Origin: Geothermobacter hydrogeniphilus | GTDB lineage: Bacteria; Desulfobacterota; Desulfuromonadia; Desulfuromonadales; Geothermobacteraceae | Assembly (NCBI RefSeq): GCF_002898515.1 | Contig: NZ_PPFX01000018.1 | Span: 1-64,000, forward strand | Direction: 5' to 3' | Length of the DNA: 64,000 nt | In this document: positions 57,762 through 64,000 of the stretch, one piece after another | How positions within the stretch are numbered: the stretch's first letter is position 1 | How the letters are laid out: each line of letters opens with the position of its first letter | Position numbers and translations under genes: made by a program | Notes under the pieces: generated by a model | The model's database searches: none | What the model saw: the letters and a program-made list of their open reading frames with translations, nothing else | What the model was told of the DNA's origin: nothing

Positions 57762-58970
57762 ATGAGAATACTGGCCAACCTGTTCATGTGGATGTTCCTG
57801 GCTGACGGTTGCCTGTCGGTCATCGATGAACTTCTGGCCTACAACTCCGGCGTCCATGGTCTGCTCGGGGTCCGGACCCTGGTGGCGTTCAGCGTCGTCG
57901 TGCTGGCCATCATTGTCTACGGTGCCATGTTCTTTGACCGGCGCCTGCCGAAGCTGATCCTGCTGCCGCAGTCTCTGTTCGCCATCTGGGGCATGACCGG
58001 GCTCTGGCCGCTGTCCTTTTTCATCCTCTCGGACAACCTCGGCGTCATGATTGCCGGACTGCAGGTTTCCCTTGGGCTGCTGCCCTTTTTCGTGTTGCGG
58101 GGGGAAGGCCGGGGGCTGCTGCTGCGGCCGGAGCGTTTTTTCGGCAGGGGATTCAGTGTCGGCAACCTGCTGCTCGGCGTTGCCGGAACCCTGTTTGTCG
58201 TTCCCCTGCTGCTGGTCAGCTTTGCCGGTGCCGGGACGGTTGAAGCCATCAATAATGCCACCGCCGGGTTCATGCGTGTCGACGCCCGCGGCATCAGTAT
58301 GCAGGAGCGTGTCTACCGTCGCGGTGACAAGACCGTGCGCCTGGTGGCCATGATTCACGTCGGCGACCAGAGCTACTATGACCAGCTTGCCGCATCGGTC
58401 GCCGCACCGCATACCCTGGTTCTCGCCGAAGGGGTCAGCGACCGCGGGGGACTGCTGACCGCCGCCTACAGTTATGACCGGGTCGCCTCGCTTCTCGGCC
58501 TCAGCACCCAGCGGCAGATGCCGATGAAGGGGCGGTTGATCGATCCGGATGAGCTGCGCGGAAAGGGCGAAAAGGGGAACTCCCAGGGGCCGGATATCCT
58601 GCGGGCCGATGTCGACCTGAGTGATTTCGATCCCCGGACGGTGGAATTTCTCAACATGCTCGGCAGGGATGTTTTTTCCAGCGACGACCTGGCTTCCGGC
58701 CTGCGGACCTATAACGCGTGGATCAACCGCAACATGGATCAGGAACGCTACGCCAGGCTGATGGATGATATCCTCACCCGCCGCAACCGGACCGTACTCG
58801 ATTACCTGGGACAGGCACTCGACAAGTATGACGTGATCGTCATCCCCTGGGGCGCGCTGCACATGCGCGGCATTGAGGAAGGTGTCCTGGCGCGGGGTTT
58901 TCGGTTGCGGAAGACCGAACAGAGGATGAGTGTCGATTTCAGCGTTCTGCTGAAAAAAGCATCGGACTGA
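57762..58970 (+). CDS. polytopic membrane protein with TraB/PrgY-like C-terminal domain (tentative)
   Basis: The 402-aa protein has about five to six transmembrane segments in residues 1-155. A soluble domain follows: RRGDKTVRLVAMIHVGDQSYYDQLAA and VLAEGVSDRGGLL resemble the start of TraB/PrgY (GumN-like) domains. Near the end, DKYDVIVIPWGALHMRGIEEGV fits the later GxxH motif of that group. Histidine and Glu/Asp positions are compatible with a metal-dependent hydrolase. The function is unknown. The ATG at 57762 has GGAAGGA about 11 bases upstream. Confidence 0.6.
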   Translation: MRILANLFMWMFLADGCLSVIDELLAYNSGVHGLLGVRTLVAFSVVVLAIIVYGAMFFDRRLPKLILLPQSLFAIWGMTGLWPLSFFILSDNLGVMIAGLQVSLGLLPFFVLRGEGRGLLLRPERFFGRGFSVGNLLLGVAGTLFVVPLLLVSFAGAGTVEAINNATAGFMRVDARGISMQERVYRRGDKTVRLVAMIHVGDQSYYDQLAASVAAPHTLVLAEGVSDRGGLLTAAYSYDRVASLLGLSTQRQMPMKGRLIDPDELRGKGEKGNSQGPDILRADVDLSDFDPRTVEFLNMLGRDVFSSDDLASGLRTYNAWINRNMDQERYARLMDDILTRRNRTVLDYLGQALDKYDVIVIPWGALHMRGIEEGVLARGFRLRKTEQRMSVDFSVLLKKASD

Positions 58971-59057
58971 GACCCTCCGTCGTGGTAATTCCGCGGGGAA
59001 TCTGCTAACCTGTCGATTCGGTTCCCCCCCCCCTTTTTTTTTCTTCGAGGCAGGACC

Positions 59058-59432
59058 ATGAGCAGACCCAACACCATCCTGACCGCGGGGTTCGCCCTGT
59101 TCAGCGTCTTTACGTCTTTCCTGTTCGTCTCCTACGGCCTGGGGGGTGTTTCGAATGAACTCGCCTCTCAGCGGCTGCAGCTTTTTTCCTATGTGACCGC
59201 CGGTTACGGGCTGATGAACATCTATATTCTCAGCACCGCCTGGCGCAGTCGGGAAAAATGGACACTGATGGCGAGCAAGCTGATCTCCTTCTGTTTTTTC
59301 GGCGTGCTGATCATGGACCAGATCAAGTTCGGCGCGGAAAACGGTCGCAGCATGATGGTGCTGCCGATCGTCGCGGCGGTGCTGCTGGTCAATGGACTGG
59401 CGGTCAGGAATCTGGTTCGACGCGGGGACTGA
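59058..59432 (+). CDS. small integral membrane protein (124 aa), unknown
   Basis: Four hydrophobic segments fill the protein (about 7-28, 41-62, 72-90, 97-115: TILTAGFALFSVFTSFLFVS, LFSYVTAGYGLMNIYIL, LISFCFFGVLIMDQI, MMVLPIVAAVLLVNGLA). No motif of a known transporter is seen. GAGGCAGG precedes ATG 59058. A 25-base C/T tract lies just upstream, and a truncated type B REP element starts 3 bases after the stop. Confidence 0.7.
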   Translation: MSRPNTILTAGFALFSVFTSFLFVSYGLGGVSNELASQRLQLFSYVTAGYGLMNIYILSTAWRSREKWTLMASKLISFCFFGVLIMDQIKFGAENGRSMMVLPIVAAVLLVNGLAVRNLVRRGD

Positions 59433-59503
59433 CAGGCTGATGAAAAACGCCCATCTGCGGCGTTGTCCTTCCCCCGCGTCAACGACGTACCTTCCGATGA
59501 ACG

Positions 59504-59541
59504 AAAAGGGGACAGGCACCTGCGGAGCCTGTCCCCTTTTT
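59504..59541. terminator. bidirectional terminator of GGGGACAGGC type
   Basis: AAAAGGGGACAGGC and GCCTGTCCCCTTTT are perfect inverted arms, with A-run and T-run on the outer sides. It lies between the 124-aa membrane protein (+) and the selenoprotein (-), 6 bases from the latter's stop. A type B REP fragment at 59435-59500 precedes it. Confidence 0.8.
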
Positions 59542-59546
59542 ACATC

Positions 59547-60191
59547 TCACATCCTGCGTAAAATCTCCACCGTCTCGTCCGGTTCGGGACGGAGGGTGTG
59601 ATCGGGAAAGAAGTCGGCCCGGTGGATGGTCCCGGCAGGGTCGATGATGATGCGGGCCGGCATCGGCAGACGCCAGCTGTCGTCGCCGTTGAAGCGCGGG
59701 ATGTCGAGGCCGAGGCTCCGGTAGACCTCGCGCATCGCTTCGGGCAGGGTATAGACCGCGCCGAACTTCGCGGCGACCTTGTTGCCGGGGTCACTCAGCA
59801 CCGGGAAGGTCAGCCCCAGCTTCTGTACCAGCTGCGGGGTGTACTTCGCCAGCATCGGCGAGATGGCGACCAGGGTGGCGCCGCTCTTGTTGATTTCGGG
59901 CAGAACCGCCTGCAGAGCCTCCAGCTCCGCATTGCAGTACGGTCACCACACTCCCCGGTAGAGGGTGATGACCAGCGGTCCTTTCTCGCGCAGGGCGGCC
60001 GCACTGACCTGGTTGCCGTTTTCATCCTCGAGGGTGAAGTCGGGCGCCCTGTCTCCGACCCGGATCACCCCGGACATCATCGCCTCGACGTCGAACTGCT
60101 CCCTGGCCTTGCCCATGGCTTCGAGAATGGCCGGGTCGACCTTGTTGACGAACTCGGCCTTCATGGCATCGAGTCTGGCTTGCAGTTGCAT
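59547..60191 (-). CDS. peroxiredoxin-like selenoprotein (in-frame UGA = Sec83)
   Basis: Read through the TGA at 59943-59945, this is one 214-aa AhpC/TSA-like protein. The N-terminal helix (MQLQARLDAMKAEFVNKV) leads to GDRAPDFTLEDENGNQ, then the active site YRGVW-U-PYCN, where close relatives have WCPYCN. It continues with LVAISPML, FPVLSDPGNKVAAKFG, NGDDSWRLPMPARIIIDPAGTIHRADF. Both halves are in the same frame and both match the family. GGGAGGATCTC lies directly before ATG 60191. tRNA-Sec, selA and selB are in this window. It likely reduces peroxides through a selenol-thiol (UxxC) pair. Confidence 0.9.
59915..59945 (-). promoter_or_regulatory. candidate bacterial SECIS element
   Basis: Just after the UGA, the RNA can pair CUGCA with UGCAG and GAGC with GCUC, closing a UGGAG loop about 20 bases after the UGA. 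A G-containing loop at 16-37 bases fits the bacterial SECIS rule. There is an unpaired AUGCG on one side, so the fold is plausible rather than proven. Confidence 0.5.
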
Positions 60192-60277
60192 GAGATCCTC
60201 CCCTGTTGATGGTATTCCTTCAGAGCCGGAGGTGGCTCCCAGGTTCAGATTATCATTAATGAGGGGAAGCGCAACGG

Positions 60278-60568
60278 CTACGGCAGCGTGAATCCTGCCC
60301 CGGCAAACTGGATGTTGGCGGCATCGTCGCAGCGCGGTGGTGAGACGGCGTGGATGCCGCCGCAGCCCGGGCAGGCGCCGACAAAGGTGGTCAGGGTGAA
60401 GGGGGCGCCGCAGCCCTGGCAGCTGGTCGACAGCCCGCCGCCGGGGATCGGTCGGCTGCGCAGCGCGCCGCCGTGGGCCTGGCTGACGAATTCGACCAGT
60501 TCCCGTCCTTCGGCGAAGGGGCCGCCGCTGCCCTGGGCGTGGCTTCCGCCGCATCCGCATTCGTGCAT
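60278..60568 (-). CDS. Cys-rich zinc-ribbon-like protein (96 aa)
   Basis: A small protein starting MHECGCGGSHAQG, with a likely zinc ribbon formed by Cys50-x2-Cys53 (SCQGCG) and Cys66-x2-Cys69 (ACPGCGG), and Cys80 near the end. AGGAG precedes ATG 60568 by 8 bases. It is 86 bases upstream of the selenoprotein on the same strand and probably in its transcript. No enzymatic motif is seen. A metal or thiol role is inferred from the cysteines and the redox neighbour. Confidence 0.7.
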   Translation of the reverse strand: MHECGCGGSHAQGSGGPFAEGRELVEFVSQAHGGALRSRPIPGGGLSTSCQGCGAPFTLTTFVGACPGCGGIHAVSPPRCDDAANIQFAGAGFTLP

Positions 60569-60627
60569 CGCATATACTCCTGGTGTGGGAGGAATTTTTG
60601 TCCCCGGCAACATGGCCGCGGGTTCCG

Positions 60628-60735
60628 TTACCGATTTTTTTTCCGTTTGCGCAGCATGGCGCGGATACTGAAGAAGCCGCCGCAGCCGGCCAGCATCCAG
60701 ATCAGCAGGGTGACGATCAGTTCGGATGTTGTCAT
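60628..60735 (-). CDS. 35-aa single-span membrane protein
   Basis: ATG 60735 follows AAAGGAG by 5 bases. The peptide has one hydrophobic helix (ELIVTLLIWMLAGCGGFFSI) and a basic tail (RAMLRKRKKNR), so it would sit with its C-terminus in the cytoplasm. One Cys lies in the helix. It precedes the Cys-rich gene by 59 bases on the same strand and is divergent from the ferredoxin gene. It is short enough to be missed by standard annotation. Confidence 0.6.
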   Translation of the reverse strand: MTTSELIVTLLIWMLAGCGGFFSIRAMLRKRKKNR

Positions 60736-60812
60736 ACGGTCTCCTTTGCCCTGGTCCGTTGAGCCGGGCCTTGGTTGATGGCCCAGAATAATCGTCGCCG
60801 CCCGGTCGCGCC

Positions 60813-60826
60813 TTGAGCTATGTCAA
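60813..60826. promoter_or_regulatory. FNR/CRP-like palindrome TTGA-N6-TCAA
   Basis: TTGA at 60813 and TCAA at 60823 have the spacing of FNR/CRP-family sites. It lies in the 129-base gap between the divergent 35-aa gene and the NapH-like gene, about 40 bases before the latter's start. Confidence 0.4.
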
Positions 60827-60864
60827 GTTTTCAATCGGGATTATGTTCTAAGATAGTCGCCATC

Positions 60865-61866
60865 ATGACATCGATATTGCGGAAAACAACCGCCCTGCGC
60901 CTGCTGGTGCAGTGGGCCTTTCTCGGCTGGTGCCTGTTTCTCGGTATCCAGTTCAGCCTGTTTGTCGAACACTACCGGAGTTTCGGCCGGACGCCCGACT
61001 ACCTCCGGCCGCCCGGAGTGGAGGGCTTTCTGCCCATCGGCGCCCTGGTCAGCCTGAAGAACTGGCTGGTCAACGGGCAGTTCGACACCATCCATCCGGC
61101 GGCATTGGTGCTGCTGCTGACCTTTTTCACCATGTCGCTGCTGGCGAAAAAATCATTCTGCTCCTGGCTCTGCCCGGTCGGGACCGTCGAAGAGGGATTG
61201 TGGCGGCTGGGTCGAAAACTCTGCGGCCGCAATTTCACCATCTGGCGCTGGCTCGATATTCCGTTGCGGGCGCTCAAGTACGCGCTGTTGTTGTTCTTTT
61301 TCAAGCTGATCATCATCGACATGCCGGCGGCGGTGCTGCAGGGTTTTCTCGCCTCCCCCTACTGGGCGGTGGCCGATGTGCGCATGCTGCATTTCTTCAC
61401 CGGGTTCTCCCCCCTGAGCCTGGGAGTGATCCTGCTGCTGGCGGTGCTCTCGGTTTTTTACCAGAATTTCTGGTGCCGTTACCTCTGTCCCTATGGTGCC
61501 CTGGTCGGGCTGCTGAGCATGCTCAGCCCGTTGAAAATCCGCCGCAGCGACGAGCATTGCGTCCACTGCGGCGCCTGCACCCGCGCCTGCCCGGCGCAGC
61601 TTCCGGTGGCGGAGAAGACAGCAATCCGTTCGCCGGAATGCACCGCCTGCCTCGGTTGTGTCTCCAGCTGTCCCGAAGCCGTCGCCCTTGGTATCCGCCT
61701 GCCTTTCCTGCAGCGAGCCATCCCCGGCTGGGGCTTCGGCCTGCTGGTGCTGGTCCTTTTCTTCACCGGCGTCGCCGCCGGCATGCTCAGCGGTCACTGG
61801 CACACCAGCCTCACCCCGGAGGACTTTCAGCGTCTGATCCCCATGGCCGAAAGGTTCGGCCATTAG
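60865..61866 (+). CDS. NapH/CcoG-like membrane-bound 4Fe-4S ferredoxin
   Basis: The 333-aa protein has about five to six transmembrane segments. Two cytoplasmic-facing CxxxCP motifs (FCSWLCPVG and WCRYLCPYG) are typical of NapH/YccM/NosR proteins. Two [4Fe-4S] clusters follow (CVHCGACTRACP and CTACLGCVSSCP). Such proteins pass electrons between the quinone pool and periplasmic or membrane redox partners. No partner oxidoreductase is adjacent, but the peroxiredoxin unit is divergent to it. The ATG at 60865 gives the best N-terminal helix. The Shine-Dalgarno sequence is weak. Confidence 0.85.
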   Translation: MTSILRKTTALRLLVQWAFLGWCLFLGIQFSLFVEHYRSFGRTPDYLRPPGVEGFLPIGALVSLKNWLVNGQFDTIHPAALVLLLTFFTMSLLAKKSFCSWLCPVGTVEEGLWRLGRKLCGRNFTIWRWLDIPLRALKYALLLFFFKLIIIDMPAAVLQGFLASPYWAVADVRMLHFFTGFSPLSLGVILLLAVLSVFYQNFWCRYLCPYGALVGLLSMLSPLKIRRSDEHCVHCGACTRACPAQLPVAEKTAIRSPECTACLGCVSSCPEAVALGIRLPFLQRAIPGWGFGLLVLVLFFTGVAAGMLSGHWHTSLTPEDFQRLIPMAERFGH

Positions 61867-61868
61867 TC

Positions 61869-61988
61869 GGCTGAGCAAAAACGCCCATCTGCGGCGTTGT
61901 CCGCCCCCCTGCGTCAACGACGTACCTTCCGGTACGCCTTATTCCGCAGGGTTGCGGACGCCTTGCATCTGGGCATTTTTGCCCAGCC
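61869..61988. repeat. REP-like hairpin, type B (complete)
   Basis: Outer arms ggctgagcaaaaa and tttttgcccagcc are inverted. Inner parts are cgcccatctgcggcg against the tgcatctgggc side, with ccttccggtacg at the centre. It starts 2 bases after the ferredoxin stop codon. Confidence 0.75.
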
Positions 61989-62017
61989 TCGAACCTCGAA
62001 CCTCGAACCTCGAACCT
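61986..62017. repeat. tandem heptad CCTCGAA (four copies)
   Basis: The heptad cctcgaa repeats four times in direct tandem, then continues as cctttg. It is the cleanest example of the words seen at 4144-4183. Confidence 0.75.
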
Positions 62018-62107
62018 TTGCCCCCGCCTTTCCTGGTTGACCCCCGCTCCCCGGTTTGACACAATTAATCCGATTGATTCCCCGGCTGTCATCGACAAGG
62101 AGTTGCT

Positions 62108-63178
62108 GTGCCTTCTTTGGATTTTGAACGTGAAAAACGCGTCTTCCGCGACTTCTACGACCGCAATCGCAAGCGGCTCGAAGAGGCCAAGAATGCCTAT
62201 GTCCAGCTGATCGGCGACCAGATTCGCCAGTCCGACATCGGCGAGGTGACCAAGATCGAGGGGCGGGTCAAGGAGCGCGAGGAATGCATCAAGAAATTTC
62301 ACCGCAAGTACCAGGAAAAGCTTGAGGCGGATGAACAACCCTACGAGATCAGGGATTTTATTTCCGACCTGATCGGTATCCGCATCGTCTGTCTCTACGA
62401 GGACCAGATCGCCCTGGTCTCCGAGGTGCTGCAGCAGCACTACCGGCTGATCGAAGTGACCGACAAGATCTCGGCGGTTGAGAGTACCGAGGATTCCTTC
62501 GGTTACAAGGGGCTGCACATGGACCTTGCTCCGGACGGCGAACTGCTCGTCCTCGACCACTGCCAACCGTTCGAGGACTTTCGTTTCGAGGTACAGATCC
62601 GTTCCCTGATCCAGGATGCCTGGAGCGTGCTGGACCACAAGATCAAGTACAAGAAATCGATTCCCAACGACCTGAAACGGCGGATCAATGTCCTCTCGGC
62701 GCTGTTCGAACTGGCCGACCGCGAATTCAAGGAGATCCGCAACGCCACCGCCGCCCTGATCCGGGAGGCGACGGATGATCCGCTTGGAGAATCCCCGATC
62801 GCGGAAACCACCCCCAGACGGGGGACCGGGGAGGCGAGTGCAAAGATCATCAACGCCTTCAACTTCCTGCGCGTCGCCGGGCATTTCTTTCGCGATTTCG
62901 ACTTCGAGGACTACAAGGTCGACGGTTTCGTGCAGGACATCCTGCGCCTGCACCCGGAGTTCACCAAGGGGGAACTGCACCAGTGCCTGGTCGATCACCT
63001 GAAGCTGGTTCGGGAGTACCGCGACCTCTATCTCGCCGAAAACGCCGACCACAGTTTCAGCCCCTACACGGTGATTCGTCACTGCCTCTATCTCTCCGAC
63101 CCGCAGACCTTCCAGCGGATTCTCTCGCGGGTCGCCCGCGAACGGTTCACCGCCTTTCTCGACAGCGGGCGGGATTAG
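62108..63178 (+). CDS. RelA/SpoT-domain (p)ppGpp synthetase-like protein
   Basis: The 356-aa protein begins at GTG 62108 after AAGGAG. It has a nucleotidyltransferase domain of RelA/SpoT type: IRDFISDLIGIRIVCLYEDQ, FGYKGLHMDL, and FEVQIRSLIQDAWSVLDHKIKYKKS. No HD hydrolase domain precedes it and no TGS/ACT region follows, so it resembles a small alarmone synthetase with a long helical C-terminal extension (about 230-356). It likely makes (p)ppGpp or a related product; a toxic variant is possible. No antitoxin-like gene is adjacent. Confidence 0.82.
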   Translation: MPSLDFEREKRVFRDFYDRNRKRLEEAKNAYVQLIGDQIRQSDIGEVTKIEGRVKEREECIKKFHRKYQEKLEADEQPYEIRDFISDLIGIRIVCLYEDQIALVSEVLQQHYRLIEVTDKISAVESTEDSFGYKGLHMDLAPDGELLVLDHCQPFEDFRFEVQIRSLIQDAWSVLDHKIKYKKSIPNDLKRRINVLSALFELADREFKEIRNATAALIREATDDPLGESPIAETTPRRGTGEASAKIINAFNFLRVAGHFFRDFDFEDYKVDGFVQDILRLHPEFTKGELHQCLVDHLKLVREYRDLYLAENADHSFSPYTVIRHCLYLSDPQTFQRILSRVARERFTAFLDSGRD

Positions 63179-63183
63179 CCGCC

Positions 63184-63864
63184 ATGGCCCGGCCATGGAT
63201 CATCCTCGATCGCTGCGAGGTCGACGGCGAGGGGACGCTCGAACTGCGCCGCCGGGGAGAGCGGGACTTTCTCATCTCCATCGGCGCGCAGATCCTGATG
63301 AACAGCTGCCAGCAGCTCTCGGAGGTCGCGCTCGGCCGCCTCGGCTGCGCCGGTCTGGAGTCGCTGGCGGCGCCGCGGGTGCTGGTCGGCGGGCTGGGGA
63401 TGGGGATCACCCTGCGGGCGGCGCTCGATGAACTGCCGGCGGATGCCGAGGTGGTGGTGGCCGAGCTGAACCCGCGCATCATCGACTGGTGCCGTGGCCC
63501 GCTCGCCGATCTGACGGCGGGGGCGGTGCTGGACAAGCGGGTGAAGGTTCATCTCGGGGATGTGACGAAACTGATCGCCGCGACCGCCGCCGGAGATCCC
63601 GGCGGGCGTTTCGATGCCGTCATCCTTGATCTCTACCGCGGTCCTCACGCCGGGACCGACCGGCTCAATGACCCGATCTACGGCAGCCGGGCGATCGAAC
63701 GTTCCCGTGATGCCCTGCGGTCCGGAGGAATCTTCGCCGTCTGGGGGGAGAATTACGATGCCGGGTTCAGCCGGCGGTTGACCGCTGCCGGGTTCGCGGT
63801 GCGCTGCGAACGCCCGGGGCGCGGCGGCTACCGGCACGCGGTGTTCCTGGCGCAAAAAGCATGA
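63184..63864 (+). CDS. spermidine-synthase-like SAM-binding protein
   Basis: The 226-aa protein has a Rossmann methyltransferase fold: VLVGGLGMGITLRAAL as motif I, VVVAELNPRIIDW as motif II and FDAVILDLYRGPHA as the later acidic motif. The N-terminal LELRRRGERDFLISIGAQILMNS resembles spermidine synthase (SpeE) relatives, but the polyamine-site DxxD pattern is incomplete. Function is uncertain. It follows the RelA-like gene by 5 bases and is likely co-transcribed. The Shine-Dalgarno sequence is weak. Confidence 0.8.
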   Translation: MARPWIILDRCEVDGEGTLELRRRGERDFLISIGAQILMNSCQQLSEVALGRLGCAGLESLAAPRVLVGGLGMGITLRAALDELPADAEVVVAELNPRIIDWCRGPLADLTAGAVLDKRVKVHLGDVTKLIAATAAGDPGGRFDAVILDLYRGPHAGTDRLNDPIYGSRAIERSRDALRSGGIFAVWGENYDAGFSRRLTAAGFAVRCERPGRGGYRHAVFLAQKA

Positions 63865-63876
63865 ACCGGGACAGGA

Positions 63877-63975
63877 AAGGGGACAGTCCCCTTAAAGGAG
63901 GGGGCCTGTCCCCGGGTCTTCTTGCTCGCTGCGTTCGAAAGGAAAGGGGACAGGCACCTGCGGAGCCAGTCCCCT
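63877..63975. repeat. pair of GGGGACAG...CCCC hairpins
   Basis: aaggggacagtccccttaaa with ggaggggcctgtcccc at 63877-63913, and aaaggggacaggcacctgcg with gagccagtcccctt at 63944-63975. The second is almost the terminator at 59504. No gene is seen from 63865 to the window end. Confidence 0.6.
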
Positions 63976-64000
63976 TATTTCTTTTTACCAGCCATTCACC

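Noticed and set aside
56991-59519. 842-codon minus-strand open frame
   Set aside because: It overlaps the aminotransferase in another frame and is antisense to the TraB-like and 124-aa membrane genes. It has no protein signature.
59943-59945. Peroxiredoxin TGA as a nonsense mutation in a pseudogene
   Set aside because: The stop replaces precisely the redox Cys, the rest of the gene is intact and in frame, and Sec machinery is present. Selenocysteine is the simpler reading.

Overview
The window looks like chromosome of a delta-proteobacterium of the Desulfuromonadales (Geobacter/Desulfuromonas/Pelobacter type). This is inferred from GC-rich coding sequence, an outer-membrane porin plus multihaem c-type cytochrome lipoproteins with CxxxxCH/CxxCH units, a selenocysteine system, a meso-diaminopimelate-type MurE and an uninterrupted dcw cluster. 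No rRNA, CRISPR array, prophage or transposase gene was seen.

Layout. 1-8.8 kb: housekeeping genes (rnhB-yraN, nadE, rsmI, acyP-ligA, a CorC/CNNM-type membrane protein). 8.95-26.9 kb: the division and wall cluster mraZ-rsmH-ftsL-ftsI-murE-murF-mraY-murD-ftsW-murG-murC-murB-ddl-ftsQ-ftsA-ftsZ, all on +, behind a clear sigma70 promoter. 27.7-34 kb: a radical SAM protein, then a beta-barrel, a pentahaem lipoprotein and a very large multihaem lipoprotein, which together read as an outer-membrane electron conduit. 34.1-37.5 kb: tatA and a MoxR ATPase/VWA/unknown trio. 37.9-45.4 kb, minus strand: rlmD, a tandem 135-bp repeat array, tRNA-Sec, hipB-hipA, selA, selB and a small Cys-rich ORF. 45.7-50.4 kb: ispG, an MscS channel, a polyphosphate-glucokinase-like kinase, an exported protein, a HEAT protein and a ComEA-like protein. 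50.7-56.3 kb: sulfate activation (DUF2061-APS-kinase-like, cysD, cysNC, cysQ) and galE. 56.4-63.9 kb: an aminotransferase, membrane proteins, a peroxiredoxin-like selenoprotein with two small upstream ORFs, a NapH-like ferredoxin, a RelA/SpoT-type synthetase and a spermidine-synthase-like protein.

The selenium genes connect across the window. tRNA-Sec, SelA and SelB at 38-43.5 kb would be needed to read the in-frame UGA at 59943-59945, which replaces the first Cys of the CPYC active site in the peroxiredoxin. selD is not in the window. A hipBA toxin-antitoxin pair sits between selA and tRNA-Sec. A 162-bp MITE-like element has landed between hipB and a four-fold operator array.

Intergenic space is rich in repeats: four copies of the 162-163 bp MITE-like element, two REP-like hairpin families that tend to abut stop codons, GGGGACAGTCCCC hairpins, and large inverted repeats carrying GGCGCCAAG and CTCTGCGT words.
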